From a virus, in the IMG/VR virus record IMGVR_UViG_3300042541_002216, positions 1-41,581 of that record: a stretch of 41,581 nt of DNA. One strand, written 5' to 3'. Numbering within the stretch: position 1 is the first letter of the stretch; the number at the start of each line of letters is the position of its first letter. This document shows positions 6,781 to 14,499 of this stretch, piece after piece. Under the pieces are notes generated by a model. The model did no database searches and was not told where the DNA came from. It saw nothing but the letters and a program-made list of their open reading frames with translations. A program made the position numbers and the translations under genes.

Positions 6781-8760
6781 TTACAACCTTAATAATGTTA
6801 AATTTATGTTTTTCTTTTCAATATCAACAGATTTCACAACAACCATAACTTCATCACCCAATCTAATGTAACTACCAGTATTGTAACCTTTAACTCTATA
6901 GTTCTCAACATCAGCAATATATGTATCACCACCAATATCTGTTAGTCGAATCAATCCATCACATCCGTTCTCTTCAATTGTAACAAATAACCCATAGTCA
7001 GTTACGCTAGTAACCATACCTTTGTATACTTTACCAATATTATCACTCATGTATACGCATTGCATATATTTGATACTATCTCTTTCAGCTTTTTGAGCTT
7101 TCTTCTCTCTTTCAGACAAGTGACCACACTTAGCATCCAACTTGTTAAGATTTGGTAAATTCTTAGGTTTACCATCCAAGTATAATGCTAATAATCTATG
7201 CACCATAACATCTGGATATCTACGGATAGGACTAGTAAAGTGAGAATAGTTCTTGAACCCTAACCCATAGTGACCGATGTTCTTGGTCATATAGTTGGCT
7301 TTCTGCATAGTTCTAACCACCAAATTGCTAATCATTTCCTCTTCAGCTGTACCTCTAACATCCAATAATAGTTTATTCAATGTTTTAGTCGTTTCCTCTG
7401 GTGTATCAATCTTGATGTCATAACCAAATTGACTGATAAATGTTTTTAATTGCTCTAATTTTTCTTCATTAGGTTTCTCATGTGCTCTGTTTACCATTGG
7501 ATACTGACGACTATTAACATATTGTGCAACGTGTCTGTTAGCCAATAACATGTATTCCTCAATAAGTTTGTTTGAATCCTTACCAACCTTGAATATAATA
7601 TCAACTGGTTTATTATTTTCATCCAATTTGAAACGTACTTCATGTTTATCAAAAGATATAGAACCTTTTTGTAAACGAGTCTTACGCATCTTCTTCGCAA
7701 TCTTATCAAGATTCAATATTGCTTTACCTAATTCATTAACCAAAACTTTATCCTCAACACTACCTAAACCAGATAAATGATTATCTATCTCTATAGGGAA
7801 ATCAGTTTTTTTAGCAGATTCAATAATGTGTTGTGCTTCTTCATATGTAAACCTATGGTCAGAATTGATTACAGTTCTACCAAACCATTCATCCAATACA
7901 TGACCATTGTGGTCGATTTTAAACACCACTGAGAAGCAAAGCTTATCTTCGTGTGGTCTTAGTGAACAAAGTCCGTTAGATAAGTTCTCTGGAAGCATAG
8001 GGACACATCTATCAACAAGGTAAACACTAGTCCCTCTACCATAAGCTTCTCTATCCAATTCTGTGTCTGGTCGTAAATAATGTGACACATCAGCAATATG
8101 AACACCAACAAACAATTCACCATCTACCCATTCAACAGATAACGCATCGTCAAAGTCTTTTGCATCATGTGGGTCAATTGTAAATGTAAGTACATCACGC
8201 ATGTCTCTACGTTCATCTATTTCTGATTGTGAAATTTCTGTTGATATCGCTGAAGCTTCAGCCAATACATCTTCTGGGAAATCATATGGTAACCCGTATT
8301 CTTCTAAGATACTATGAATTTCAGTTTCATGTTCACCAGCATATCCAATAACTCTAACTATCTTACCGTTAGGGTTCTTAGCATCCTCTTTCCAATCAGT
8401 TAGTTTAGCAACAACCTTTTGGCCATCCAATGCTCCATTTATTTTATTCAATGGTATAAAGAAATCAACTGGTATTCTATTGCTATCTGGAACAAAGAAA
8501 GCATATTTTTCACTTAATTGAATGACACCAACAAATTCAGTTCTGAATCGTTCAACTATTTCAATCACCTCACCTTCAATGCTTCTACCATTACCATTGC
8601 CTTGAATAACACGTATCTTAACTGTGTCTAAATGCAAAGCTTTATTTGTATTGTTTTTACTTATGTAAATGTCTTTTGGTAAATCTTGGTTTACCAAGTA
8701 TGCAGTCCCACTGGTGGAAGATGAAATTTTACCTTCTAATATATCTCCTATCTTAATCAT
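6781..8760 (-). CDS. rnr: Ribonuclease R (RNB exoribonuclease with S1 domain)
   Basis: RNase R degrades RNA 3' to 5', including structured RNA. Read from MIKIGDILEG it has 659 residues: cold-shock-like OB domains (to about 150), an RNB domain with the metal-binding DPHDAKDFDDA (196-206) and VHIADVSHY, then a C-terminal S1 domain starting near GKVYKGMVTSV. Family members are usually 700-800 residues, so the N-terminal part is short. An in-frame ATG 18 bases upstream exists, but the chosen ATG lies one base after the previous stop. It could recycle host mRNA into nucleotides or clear stalled transcripts. Cellular-type RNase R is uncommon in phages. Confidence 0.93.
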   Translation of the reverse strand: MIKIGDILEGKISSSTSGTAYLVNQDLPKDIYISKNNTNKALHLDTVKIRVIQGNGNGRSIEGEVIEIVERFRTEFVGVIQLSEKYAFFVPDSNRIPVDFFIPLNKINGALDGQKVVAKLTDWKEDAKNPNGKIVRVIGYAGEHETEIHSILEEYGLPYDFPEDVLAEASAISTEISQSEIDERRDMRDVLTFTIDPHDAKDFDDALSVEWVDGELFVGVHIADVSHYLRPDTELDREAYGRGTSVYLVDRCVPMLPENLSNGLCSLRPHEDKLCFSVVFKIDHNGHVLDEWFGRTVINSDHRFTYEEAQHIIESAKKTDFPIEIDNHLSGLGSVEDKVLVNELGKAILNLDKIAKKMRKTRLQKGSISFDKHEVRFKLDENNKPVDIIFKVGKDSNKLIEEYMLLANRHVAQYVNSRQYPMVNRAHEKPNEEKLEQLKTFISQFGYDIKIDTPEETTKTLNKLLLDVRGTAEEEMISNLVVRTMQKANYMTKNIGHYGLGFKNYSHFTSPIRRYPDVMVHRLLALYLDGKPKNLPNLNKLDAKCGHLSEREKKAQKAERDSIKYMQCVYMSDNIGKVYKGMVTSVTDYGLFVTIEENGCDGLIRLTDIGGDTYIADVENYRVKGYNTGSYIRLGDEVMVVVKSVDIEKKNINLTLLRL

Positions 8761-8761
8761 C

Positions 8762-9277
8762 TTATAATTCTCCCACAAACTGTTCTAAATATTGTTTGTA
8801 TGTTTGTTCATTTGTTATTTTACCAAACATTTTTTTTGTTGTTTCAACATATCTATCTCTATTTGGTTTTAAGTTTAATTGTTGGGTAGCTTCCCTATTG
8901 AAATGGTGACCAGTTAATCTTTTAAAGATATGACAAACATATCTATCAGCAACAATTTCTTCATCTATTATATGGTCTGAATAAGTTTTAAAATCATCAT
9001 TTGATAACATTTTTAGCATATTATCCACACCCATTCTTTTAATCCTTTTTGCATGTGCTGTTTCATGTAAGATAACATAAGCAATAAATCTGTTATTAAA
9101 TCTTTTCTTTAATTCATCAATGTCTATATAAACACAATATATGGTAGCTATACCTAAATAACCATTTAAATTTTTATCAACATATTCAAAACCACTATTT
9201 TCCATATATTGGATTATTGGTTCTAGATTGAAACCATCGTTATAGTTTCTTAATTTTTCTTTTATTGATTCATTCAT
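8762..9277 (-). CDS. Putative zinc metallopeptidase (HExxH)
   Basis: The 171-residue protein has a helix AYVILHETAHAKR with the zinc motif HETAH (71-75) and, about 30 residues later, DEEIVADRYVC, which offers the third ligand Glu as in gluzincins (ImmA/IrrE- or M48-like). No membrane helix is visible. ImmA-type peptidases cleave phage repressors and SprT-type ones act on DNA-protein crosslinks; neither can be assigned. A complete promoter lies upstream, and the gene precedes RNase R by one base. Confidence 0.7.
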   Translation of the reverse strand: MNESIKEKLRNYNDGFNLEPIIQYMENSGFEYVDKNLNGYLGIATIYCVYIDIDELKKRFNNRFIAYVILHETAHAKRIKRMGVDNMLKMLSNDDFKTYSDHIIDEEIVADRYVCHIFKRLTGHHFNREATQQLNLKPNRDRYVETTKKMFGKITNEQTYKQYLEQFVGEL

Positions 9278-9281
9278 ATTA

Positions 9282-9312
9282 CAAATATACCACTTTATTT
9301 AGTTAGTTTCAA
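9282..9312 (-). promoter_or_regulatory. Bacteroidota-type promoter of the peptidase-RNase R operon
   Basis: TTG, 20 bases, TATATTTG on the minus strand, about five bases upstream of the peptidase ATG. It lies just past the terminator hairpin at 9326-9346, so the two separate transcription units. Confidence 0.7.
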
Positions 9313-9325
9313 CCACATAATGAAA

Positions 9326-9346
9326 AAACCCACATAATGTGGGTTT
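9326..9346 (-). terminator. Intrinsic terminator after the HAD gene
   Basis: On the minus strand AAACCCAC and GTGGGTTT form a perfect 8-bp stem around a 5-base loop, followed by a run of six T. It sits directly behind the stop of the HAD_SAK-like gene. The same hairpin would also work weakly on the plus strand. Confidence 0.75.
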
Positions 9347-9349
9347 ATT

Positions 9350-9877
9350 TTAATGTCGATTAGCTGGCACAAAATTAATACTAAAATCTTTTAGTCTACC
9401 ACTTAAGCATTGGTTTTTACCCCATTGTTCAAATATTGGTATATGTTCTAATCGGTCATCCCAAATTTCTATTTCATCAATATCTGGATATTTTTCTAAT
9501 AGAGCTTCCATTGTTCGCATCTTTTCAATCTCAGTACTACCACCACGATTATAGCAATATTCATCAAACTCGAAACCCTTTGCATCTAATATTTTCTTTA
9601 CATAATCAGCTAGTTTAAGTAAACGACCAGTTAACATAACCATAATGGTATTTGGTTTAGCTTTCTCACGATTGTAATCATCAACAACATCTTGTATTGT
9701 TTCCATATTAAATACTTCCATATCCAATGATTCATGTCTACCCCAATAACCTTCATGTGGCCATGGCATACCTTTTTTAGCCTCCCATTTTAACTTACCT
9801 TCTTCTGGTAATGGTGTGTTTATCAACGTACCATCAAAGTCCATGATGCAAAGCTTATTTTTCATCTCTTTATCCAT
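9350..9877 (-). CDS. HAD phosphatase of the Swiss-Army-Knife RNA-repair type
   Basis: The 175-residue HAD protein has motif I IMDFDGTLINTPLP (about 11-24), a W..H.GYWGRHESL insert, motif II MLTGR and a motif IV-like IWDDR. The combination of DGT..NTPLP, GYW...SL and LTGR is that of the HAD_SAK_1 family, named after fungal RNA-repair proteins in which it is fused to kinase and ligase domains. A 5'- or 3'-phosphatase role on RNA is therefore plausible beside the ligases at 39-41 kb. Its start overlaps the upstream gene by 16 bases, and a terminator follows. Confidence 0.7.
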   Translation of the reverse strand: MDKEMKNKLCIMDFDGTLINTPLPEEGKLKWEAKKGMPWPHEGYWGRHESLDMEVFNMETIQDVVDDYNREKAKPNTIMVMLTGRLLKLADYVKKILDAKGFEFDEYCYNRGGSTEIEKMRTMEALLEKYPDIDEIEIWDDRLEHIPIFEQWGKNQCLSGRLKDFSINFVPANRH

Positions 9878-10191
9878 TTTAAAATTCTTTTAATAAAACT
9901 TTCGTTTTTTGTATTATCTAACAATGCACCCCATATTCGTTTGGTCGCACTACCAATCAAAACTTTTGTAATTGGACCGTGCACATTTATCGCTTGTCTG
10001 AGACCACCATTTATTCTTTTGGTATCTAAAACTCTTTTTCTTTTTAACTTATCAATAGTTTCAAGGTTATCCTTTTCATATTGTTCGATATGTTTTAAGA
10101 TAATATCAATATTGGGTTCTTCTTGTTTTAACTCATATTTAATTTTATCTTTTAACCTACCATTTCTTGTTTTTAATATATTAAAACTCAT
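9862..10191 (-). CDS. Hypothetical basic protein
   Basis: The 109-residue basic, helical protein (MSFNILKTRNGRLKDKIKYEL...) has a likely coiled-coil stretch EQYEKDNLETIDKLKRKR. The C-terminal half contains INVHGPITKVLIGSATKRIWG. No family was recognised. A TATATTTG element lies about 13 bases upstream. Function unknown. Confidence 0.55.
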   Translation of the reverse strand: MSFNILKTRNGRLKDKIKYELKQEEPNIDIILKHIEQYEKDNLETIDKLKRKRVLDTKRINGGLRQAINVHGPITKVLIGSATKRIWGALLDNTKNESFIKRILKWIKR

Positions 10192-10204
10192 TATTTTCTT
10201 TTTA

Positions 10205-10212
10205 CAAATATA
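10205..10212 (-). promoter_or_regulatory. Promoter -7 element (TATATTTG)
   Basis: TATATTTG between infC and the 109-residue gene. No TTTG is seen at the usual distance upstream. Confidence 0.45.
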
Positions 10213-10242
10213 CCACTAATTTTTTAATTTGATATATAAACT

Positions 10243-10743
10243 CTATTTTTTAGGTTTAGGTTTGACAAATCCGATTAATTTTTTACCTTCCATACTTGGT
10301 AAACCTTCAGCAATACCATGTTCTTCAACAGCAACCATAAGTTTTAACATAAGTGCTTTACCTTTATCGATAAAAGCCATTTCACGACCTCTAAATTGCA
10401 AGGTAATTTTAATTCGATGTCCTTTCTCTAAGAATTCAATTATGTGTTTGGCACGATAACTTAAATCATTTTCAGCAGTGTTGGGTCCTAGCTTGATTTC
10501 TTTTATCTCTGGTGCTTTATTGTTAGCTTTTTTAGCTTTGTTTTGCTCATAGATAAACTTTTCATAGTTAAGTATTCGACAAATCGGTGGTGATGTTGTT
10601 TGGTTCATCATTACCAAATCCATTTCTTGTTCCTCAGCGATTCTTAATGCTTCGGATAATTTGATGATGCCTTCTTCTGGTAATCTAACTTCAGAAGCTT
10701 TAATTTCATCATTTAATAGGTGTTCTCTTTTCTTTTTAGCCAT
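10243..10743 (-). CDS. infC: Translation initiation factor IF-3
   Basis: The 166 residues cover the whole family from the N-domain (LLNDEIKASEVRLP, about 9-22; SEALRIAEEQEMDLVMMN) to the linker and C-domain (PEIKEIKLGPNTAENDLSYR, KGHRIKITLQFRGREMAF). IF-3 binds the 30S subunit, keeps subunits apart and selects the initiator tRNA and start codon. Cellular IF-3 is about 170-180 residues, so both domains are intact. This gene begins with ATG, unlike many cellular infC genes. A phage copy could redirect initiation to phage mRNAs or compensate for host ribosome changes. It has no ribosomal-protein neighbours, which argues against a host chromosome. Confidence 0.93.
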   Translation of the reverse strand: MAKKKREHLLNDEIKASEVRLPEEGIIKLSEALRIAEEQEMDLVMMNQTTSPPICRILNYEKFIYEQNKAKKANNKAPEIKEIKLGPNTAENDLSYRAKHIIEFLEKGHRIKITLQFRGREMAFIDKGKALMLKLMVAVEEHGIAEGLPSMEGKKLIGFVKPKPKK

Positions 10744-10754
10744 TAATTTGCTAC

Positions 10755-10922
10755 TTAATTTAAATTTATTTTAAAGTCATTATCATGTTCAGAATTGGTA
10801 ATGTTTATACTTTCAACAATCTCTTCTAATTCGTCTAACACAATCACATCCAATTCGCCATTTTCTTCATCATATTTTATCTCTATAATATATTCACCTA
10901 AATCAATACGTCTATTATTCAT
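10755..10922 (-). CDS. Small acidic hypothetical protein
   Basis: Read from MNNRRIDLG, the 55-residue protein is acidic and beta-rich (GEYIIEIKYDEENGELDVIVLDELEE). The chosen ATG overlaps the stop of the Smr-like gene (ATGA), which decides against the longer reading. It precedes infC by 11 bases. Function unknown. Confidence 0.5.
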   Translation of the reverse strand: MNNRRIDLGEYIIEIKYDEENGELDVIVLDELEEIVESINITNSEHDNDFKINLN

Positions 10923-11137
10923 ACCAATGTTATAGTTAAAACACCCCAATTCCAAAAGACTTCAGTACACACAAAACCATAATCTCTTACACATTCACGA
11001 ACAATGTTTTTCATTTCTTCTGAATTACCAGTAACAATATCAATGGAATGTTCTTTGCGTTGCATTGCCTCCCATATGAATTCATCAACATGTTTGGATA
11101 CATCCATATGTTTCATCCCGTGTAAGTCTAATTTCAT
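10919..11137 (-). CDS. Stand-alone Smr-domain protein
   Basis: The 72 residues correspond to one Smr domain: LDLHGMKHMDV at the N-terminus (the LDxHG signature), VDEFIWEA, and DIVTGNSEEMKNIVRECVRDYG, matching the IVTGxGxHS..G..L..V.. region with the final Gly-x-His lost. Smr domains of MutS2/SmrB bind or cleave nucleic acids; SmrB cuts mRNA between collided ribosomes. Here the usual TGxG motif reads TGNS, so nuclease activity is doubtful. Overlaps of 4 bases with both neighbours place it in one operon with the Nudix gene and infC. Confidence 0.65.
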   Translation of the reverse strand: MKLDLHGMKHMDVSKHVDEFIWEAMQRKEHSIDIVTGNSEEMKNIVRECVRDYGFVCTEVFWNWGVLTITLV

Positions 11138-11607
11138 TTTATTAAATTTTCAAATTTATTAATACACTCTGATTGTGTATAATGTAGTAATTTTTTAGCA
11201 TTCTCTAATGTGACCCATTTGTATAAATCCATTTCAGCAAAACCACCGCGTTCATCTGGTACGTTTGAATTACATTTGATTTCAACTTCAGACCATTTAA
11301 TATCTGAATGTTTCACTTCTTTAAAAACAAAAGATTTTAAATCTTTTCTCTTATGACTGTAATCTACCACATCCATTTCAAAGATATCAAAATTCTTATT
11401 AACTGATAACCTATCGTCATGGTGGAAATCAATATTTGTTTCTTCATATGTTTCACGCATTGCAGCATCCATCGCATCTTCACCATCTTCTATTTTACCT
11501 TTTGGTATACTCCATACATCGGTAGAATGGTTTGTTGGGTGACAAATCAATACCTTGTAATCTTTTCTAATGACAAATATACCAGCAGCGTGTATTTTCT
11601 TATTCAT
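11134..11607 (-). CDS. Nudix hydrolase
   Basis: The Nudix box is complete: GKIEDGEDAMDAAMRETYEETNI, about residues 37-59, with REx2EE as metal-binding core. The preceding WSIPKG is typical of Ap4A/NTP-type members. The 157-residue enzyme hydrolyses a nucleoside diphosphate linked to another group; the substrate (mutated dNTP, Ap4A, NADH, capped RNA) cannot be read from the sequence. It is the first gene of a run ending with infC, and overlaps the Smr gene by 4 bases. Confidence 0.85.
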   Translation of the reverse strand: MNKKIHAAGIFVIRKDYKVLICHPTNHSTDVWSIPKGKIEDGEDAMDAAMRETYEETNIDFHHDDRLSVNKNFDIFEMDVVDYSHKRKDLKSFVFKEVKHSDIKWSEVEIKCNSNVPDERGGFAEMDLYKWVTLENAKKLLHYTQSECINKFENLIK

Positions 11608-11639
11608 AATTAAACTATTTGTGTTATTAATAAATAGAA

Positions 11640-11807
11640 CTATATGTAAAATTCTTTTTCTAATATTGCAATTTGTTGCTCATTATTCTTTATCGCACTA
11701 GATATCATTGGTGAATCATTTGTTTGTGCAATCATTTTAAGGATATTTGTCGACTTAATTAAAGAATCTTTAAAGTCTTTTAATTGTCTTATTGTTAATT
11801 TATACAT
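11640..11807 (-). CDS. Small helical protein
   Basis: A 55-codon gene (MYKLTIRQLKDFKDSL...KEFYI) fills the space between the Nudix and oxygenase genes. It is helical with a hydrophobic heptad-like pattern, no membrane segment, and ends with TAG. The start is six bases after the oxygenase stop codon. Its codon use resembles its neighbours. Function unknown. Confidence 0.55.
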   Translation of the reverse strand: MYKLTIRQLKDFKDSLIKSTNILKMIAQTNDSPMISSAIKNNEQQIAILEKEFYI

Positions 11808-11813
11808 AATTTG

Positions 11814-12614
11814 TTATAAAGTTAAAGTTCTTTTATTTTTTTCAACCATTAGATTAGTTGCTTCTGAAGAACCAATTGGTCTTACGTAACCATAATTAAT
11901 TTTATCGCCTAATGAAACATAACCATCTTTAGGGTCTAAAACGTAATGATATGGTAGAAAATCAAAGTTTCTAACACCCAATAAAATTCTAGGTTTTATT
12001 AGTTTAGGGACTCTATGTTTGAATTTAATGTTATCAAAGATAAGTATTTCACCAACACCACATTCAGAATTTACCTCAACACCAGTAACGACATTTGTCA
12101 AAACGGCACCTTCAGATTCACCACCACCACTTAACGTTAGTAATGTAACAAATCTAGGTAGCAAGGCTTCATCAAAAAAATGATAATTATCTTTATCAAT
12201 AAAACCGTGAAGATACTCACCATCAAAATGTTCAAAAACTGGTTCAGTACCACCTAAATATTTTCTATAATTTATCATATATCTAGAATCACTAGGTACT
12301 GATATACCAGTAACTCGACTTAAAATATCATTATTATAGAGGATATATTTCTTAAATATTGGTCCTAAGTCAGATATAGATGGTAAAATAGTGTTTTCTT
12401 CTGGGCTAACCATGATAATAACTGATTTTTTATTAGCATGACCTTTTGATGGGTAGGTTATACCTTTTTCTTCAAACTCAACATTATTATATTTATCATG
12501 CAATTCTTCACACTCAGCAATCAATCCATTGACTTCTAAATCATTCATCAAACTAACTCTAGTATAACCTAAATCCATAAGTTCGATTAAATTTTTATTG
12601 GTAAAATTCTTCAT
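11814..12614 (-). CDS. 2OG-Fe(II) oxygenase-like protein
   Basis: Read from MKNFTNKNLIE, 266 residues. The iron-binding facial triad is visible as HFD (129-131) and KHRVPK (His at about 200), with KPRILLGVRNF supplying the 2-oxoglutarate-binding Arg. This is the double-stranded beta-helix pattern of prolyl-hydroxylase/PKHD-like enzymes. They hydroxylate proteins, nucleic-acid bases or small molecules; the target is unknown. A longer reading upstream would overlap the helicase gene in a different frame and is less likely. It lies just downstream of the helicase. Confidence 0.6.
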   Translation of the reverse strand: MKNFTNKNLIELMDLGYTRVSLMNDLEVNGLIAECEELHDKYNNVEFEEKGITYPSKGHANKKSVIIMVSPEENTILPSISDLGPIFKKYILYNNDILSRVTGISVPSDSRYMINYRKYLGGTEPVFEHFDGEYLHGFIDKDNYHFFDEALLPRFVTLLTLSGGGESEGAVLTNVVTGVEVNSECGVGEILIFDNIKFKHRVPKLIKPRILLGVRNFDFLPYHYVLDPKDGYVSLGDKINYGYVRPIGSSEATNLMVEKNKRTLTL

Positions 12615-12624
12615 AAGTTTTTTA

Positions 12625-14421
12625 TTAATAATTGTAACAAGATGTGTTTTTAATTTCAGCATCTTTATGTAATTCAATACCATCATCAATTCTATCAATA
12701 ATAAACAATTGTTTCAATTCATCATTGATTATGATACCTCTTTTGATTCTTAAACGTCTCTCATCGTTTGCCTCAGCTCTAAATCTGTGGAATCTATTAG
12801 CAAAAGTAAGTGTTCCATCAATACACTCACCCCAAATAGCATCAAAAATTTTAGGATGTTTCTTATATTTAGAACTTCTTTGTGTATTGATAGGGGTTTT
12901 GAATTTAGATTTATTACCACCTAAAATAGGTTTCATATCTTCATACACACCATATGTACTATCACCAAATAAATCCATCACTTTAGGTGATTTATTCAAT
13001 ACTTCATCAAAAGTAAAAGGACCATTGATTACAGTTTCATACTTCATAGTCACTCTACTCTTAGAAGCTTTCTTCAATTGAGTTGAGAAATCTAAACCAG
13101 AGTTAACTGTATCATTTATAAAGTCTTGATTTTGAATAATTTCAATGTCATTTTCCATCTCAACATAGTTTCTTAATATTTCAGTTGAAGCGATGATTCT
13201 AATGTCTCTATTGGTATGGTAACCACAGATACGACCAACCAACCCTTGTGAACCATTGGCAATCATTTTTCTTCTAGTTTCAACAACCAATCTAACATGT
13301 TGTTTCAATTCACCTAAATCTTTACCAGCTGATAATGCATTGATTACAATTAAAACTATTTTTTTGTTCTCATGTAAAATTGAATGTTCCCAAGAAAAAC
13401 TATCATTACCTAAAACACTTTTAATTGATGAAAACTTAACACCTACAGCAATAACTTCATACTCATCACTATAACCCTCAATCAATTGTTTAAGAGTTAC
13501 AGCATTTCTTCTACTTTCAGCTCTAACAATTGATAAACCACCTTCTTGTTTACCAATAAACCAATCCAAATCAGTCATAAACTCATTTGACAAAGTATGA
13601 GATGAATCCATCAATCGATATATTTTAGGGTTATCAATATCATTTGTGTAGTTATTGATATCGGTTACTAAATTTAAGTCTAACATAGAAGAAACACCAA
13701 AGTAATTGTGTGGTTTCTCTGCTTGAACAATTTCTGCATCTAATTCACCACTATATACCGCTTTTACAGCACAATATGGAGTTGCGGATATTAAGACTAA
13801 ATTAACATCTAACCTATTTTTACTAATAAGACTGAATAAATTTTTATTGAACACACTTCGTTTACCAGAACCATAATCACACTCATCAAAGATAACAGTT
13901 CTAACATTAAGTTTTCTTAAATAATCTAATGTGTTATCCCTAAAATCTGGTACCATCTTAGCAACGTAAGTAACTGACTTGTACCATTTACCATCTCTAT
14001 AGAATTTTTTATCCTCTAAAGCACTCTTGTTTTGAATAAGTAAAGCAGTATCACTCATACCAGTTAAAAACAATGTAGTCTCACCATCTTTATAATCCCT
14101 AGCCAATAAACCATTTGACAAATAATGAACAGTGGATGTTTTACCATACTGCATTGGTGCCATACCAATAACAATCTTTTTTCTAGTCAATGCATCATAT
14201 ATCCTTTCGGCAAAATCAATTGAGTTTGGGTAGATATCATTTGTTATATCATATTTAATATCGTACTCTTTGGTGATGCACAATGTAAACTCATCATCAC
14301 CATTTTGTGATAAGTTAAAATCGGTGTCTTCAATCCTAATTGTATCAACATTGTTGATGTCAATTTTACCAGCTTTTAAATTGTTAATCGCTTCGGTAAT
14401 ACTCTTAAAAAAATTTTTCAT
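12625..14421 (-). CDS. SF2 (DEAD/DEAH-type) helicase
   Basis: The 598 residues contain helicase motif I as APMQYGKTST (88-97), motif II as IFDECDYG (DECD at 179-182), motif III as ISATPY (211-216), and a motif VI-like LVGRICGYHTNRD in the second RecA-like domain. The motif I glutamine in place of the usual first Gly recalls Z1/Eco57I-type SF2 enzymes. A role in phage replication, recombination or RNA handling is likely, with no way to say which. A complete promoter lies upstream. The oxygenase follows by ten bases. Confidence 0.8.
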   Translation of the reverse strand: MKNFFKSITEAINNLKAGKIDINNVDTIRIEDTDFNLSQNGDDEFTLCITKEYDIKYDITNDIYPNSIDFAERIYDALTRKKIVIGMAPMQYGKTSTVHYLSNGLLARDYKDGETTLFLTGMSDTALLIQNKSALEDKKFYRDGKWYKSVTYVAKMVPDFRDNTLDYLRKLNVRTVIFDECDYGSGKRSVFNKNLFSLISKNRLDVNLVLISATPYCAVKAVYSGELDAEIVQAEKPHNYFGVSSMLDLNLVTDINNYTNDIDNPKIYRLMDSSHTLSNEFMTDLDWFIGKQEGGLSIVRAESRRNAVTLKQLIEGYSDEYEVIAVGVKFSSIKSVLGNDSFSWEHSILHENKKIVLIVINALSAGKDLGELKQHVRLVVETRRKMIANGSQGLVGRICGYHTNRDIRIIASTEILRNYVEMENDIEIIQNQDFINDTVNSGLDFSTQLKKASKSRVTMKYETVINGPFTFDEVLNKSPKVMDLFGDSTYGVYEDMKPILGGNKSKFKTPINTQRSSKYKKHPKIFDAIWGECIDGTLTFANRFHRFRAEANDERRLRIKRGIIINDELKQLFIIDRIDDGIELHKDAEIKNTSCYNY

Positions 14422-14446
14422 GATTAATTGTTTTAGTTATTTTTAA

Positions 14447-14478
14447 CAAATATACTAATTAAAATTGATTCCAACAAA
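14447..14478 (-). promoter_or_regulatory. Bacteroidota-type promoter of the helicase gene
   Basis: TTTG, 20 bases, TATATTTG on the minus strand, about 25 bases before the helicase ATG. Confidence 0.75.
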
Positions 14479-14499
14479 TATTTTGATAATAAATTAAAT

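Noticed and set aside
8760-8778. Upstream ATG of RNase R
   Set aside because: It lies inside the peptidase gene; the ATG one base after that gene's stop fits the usual spacing and starts the OB domain directly.
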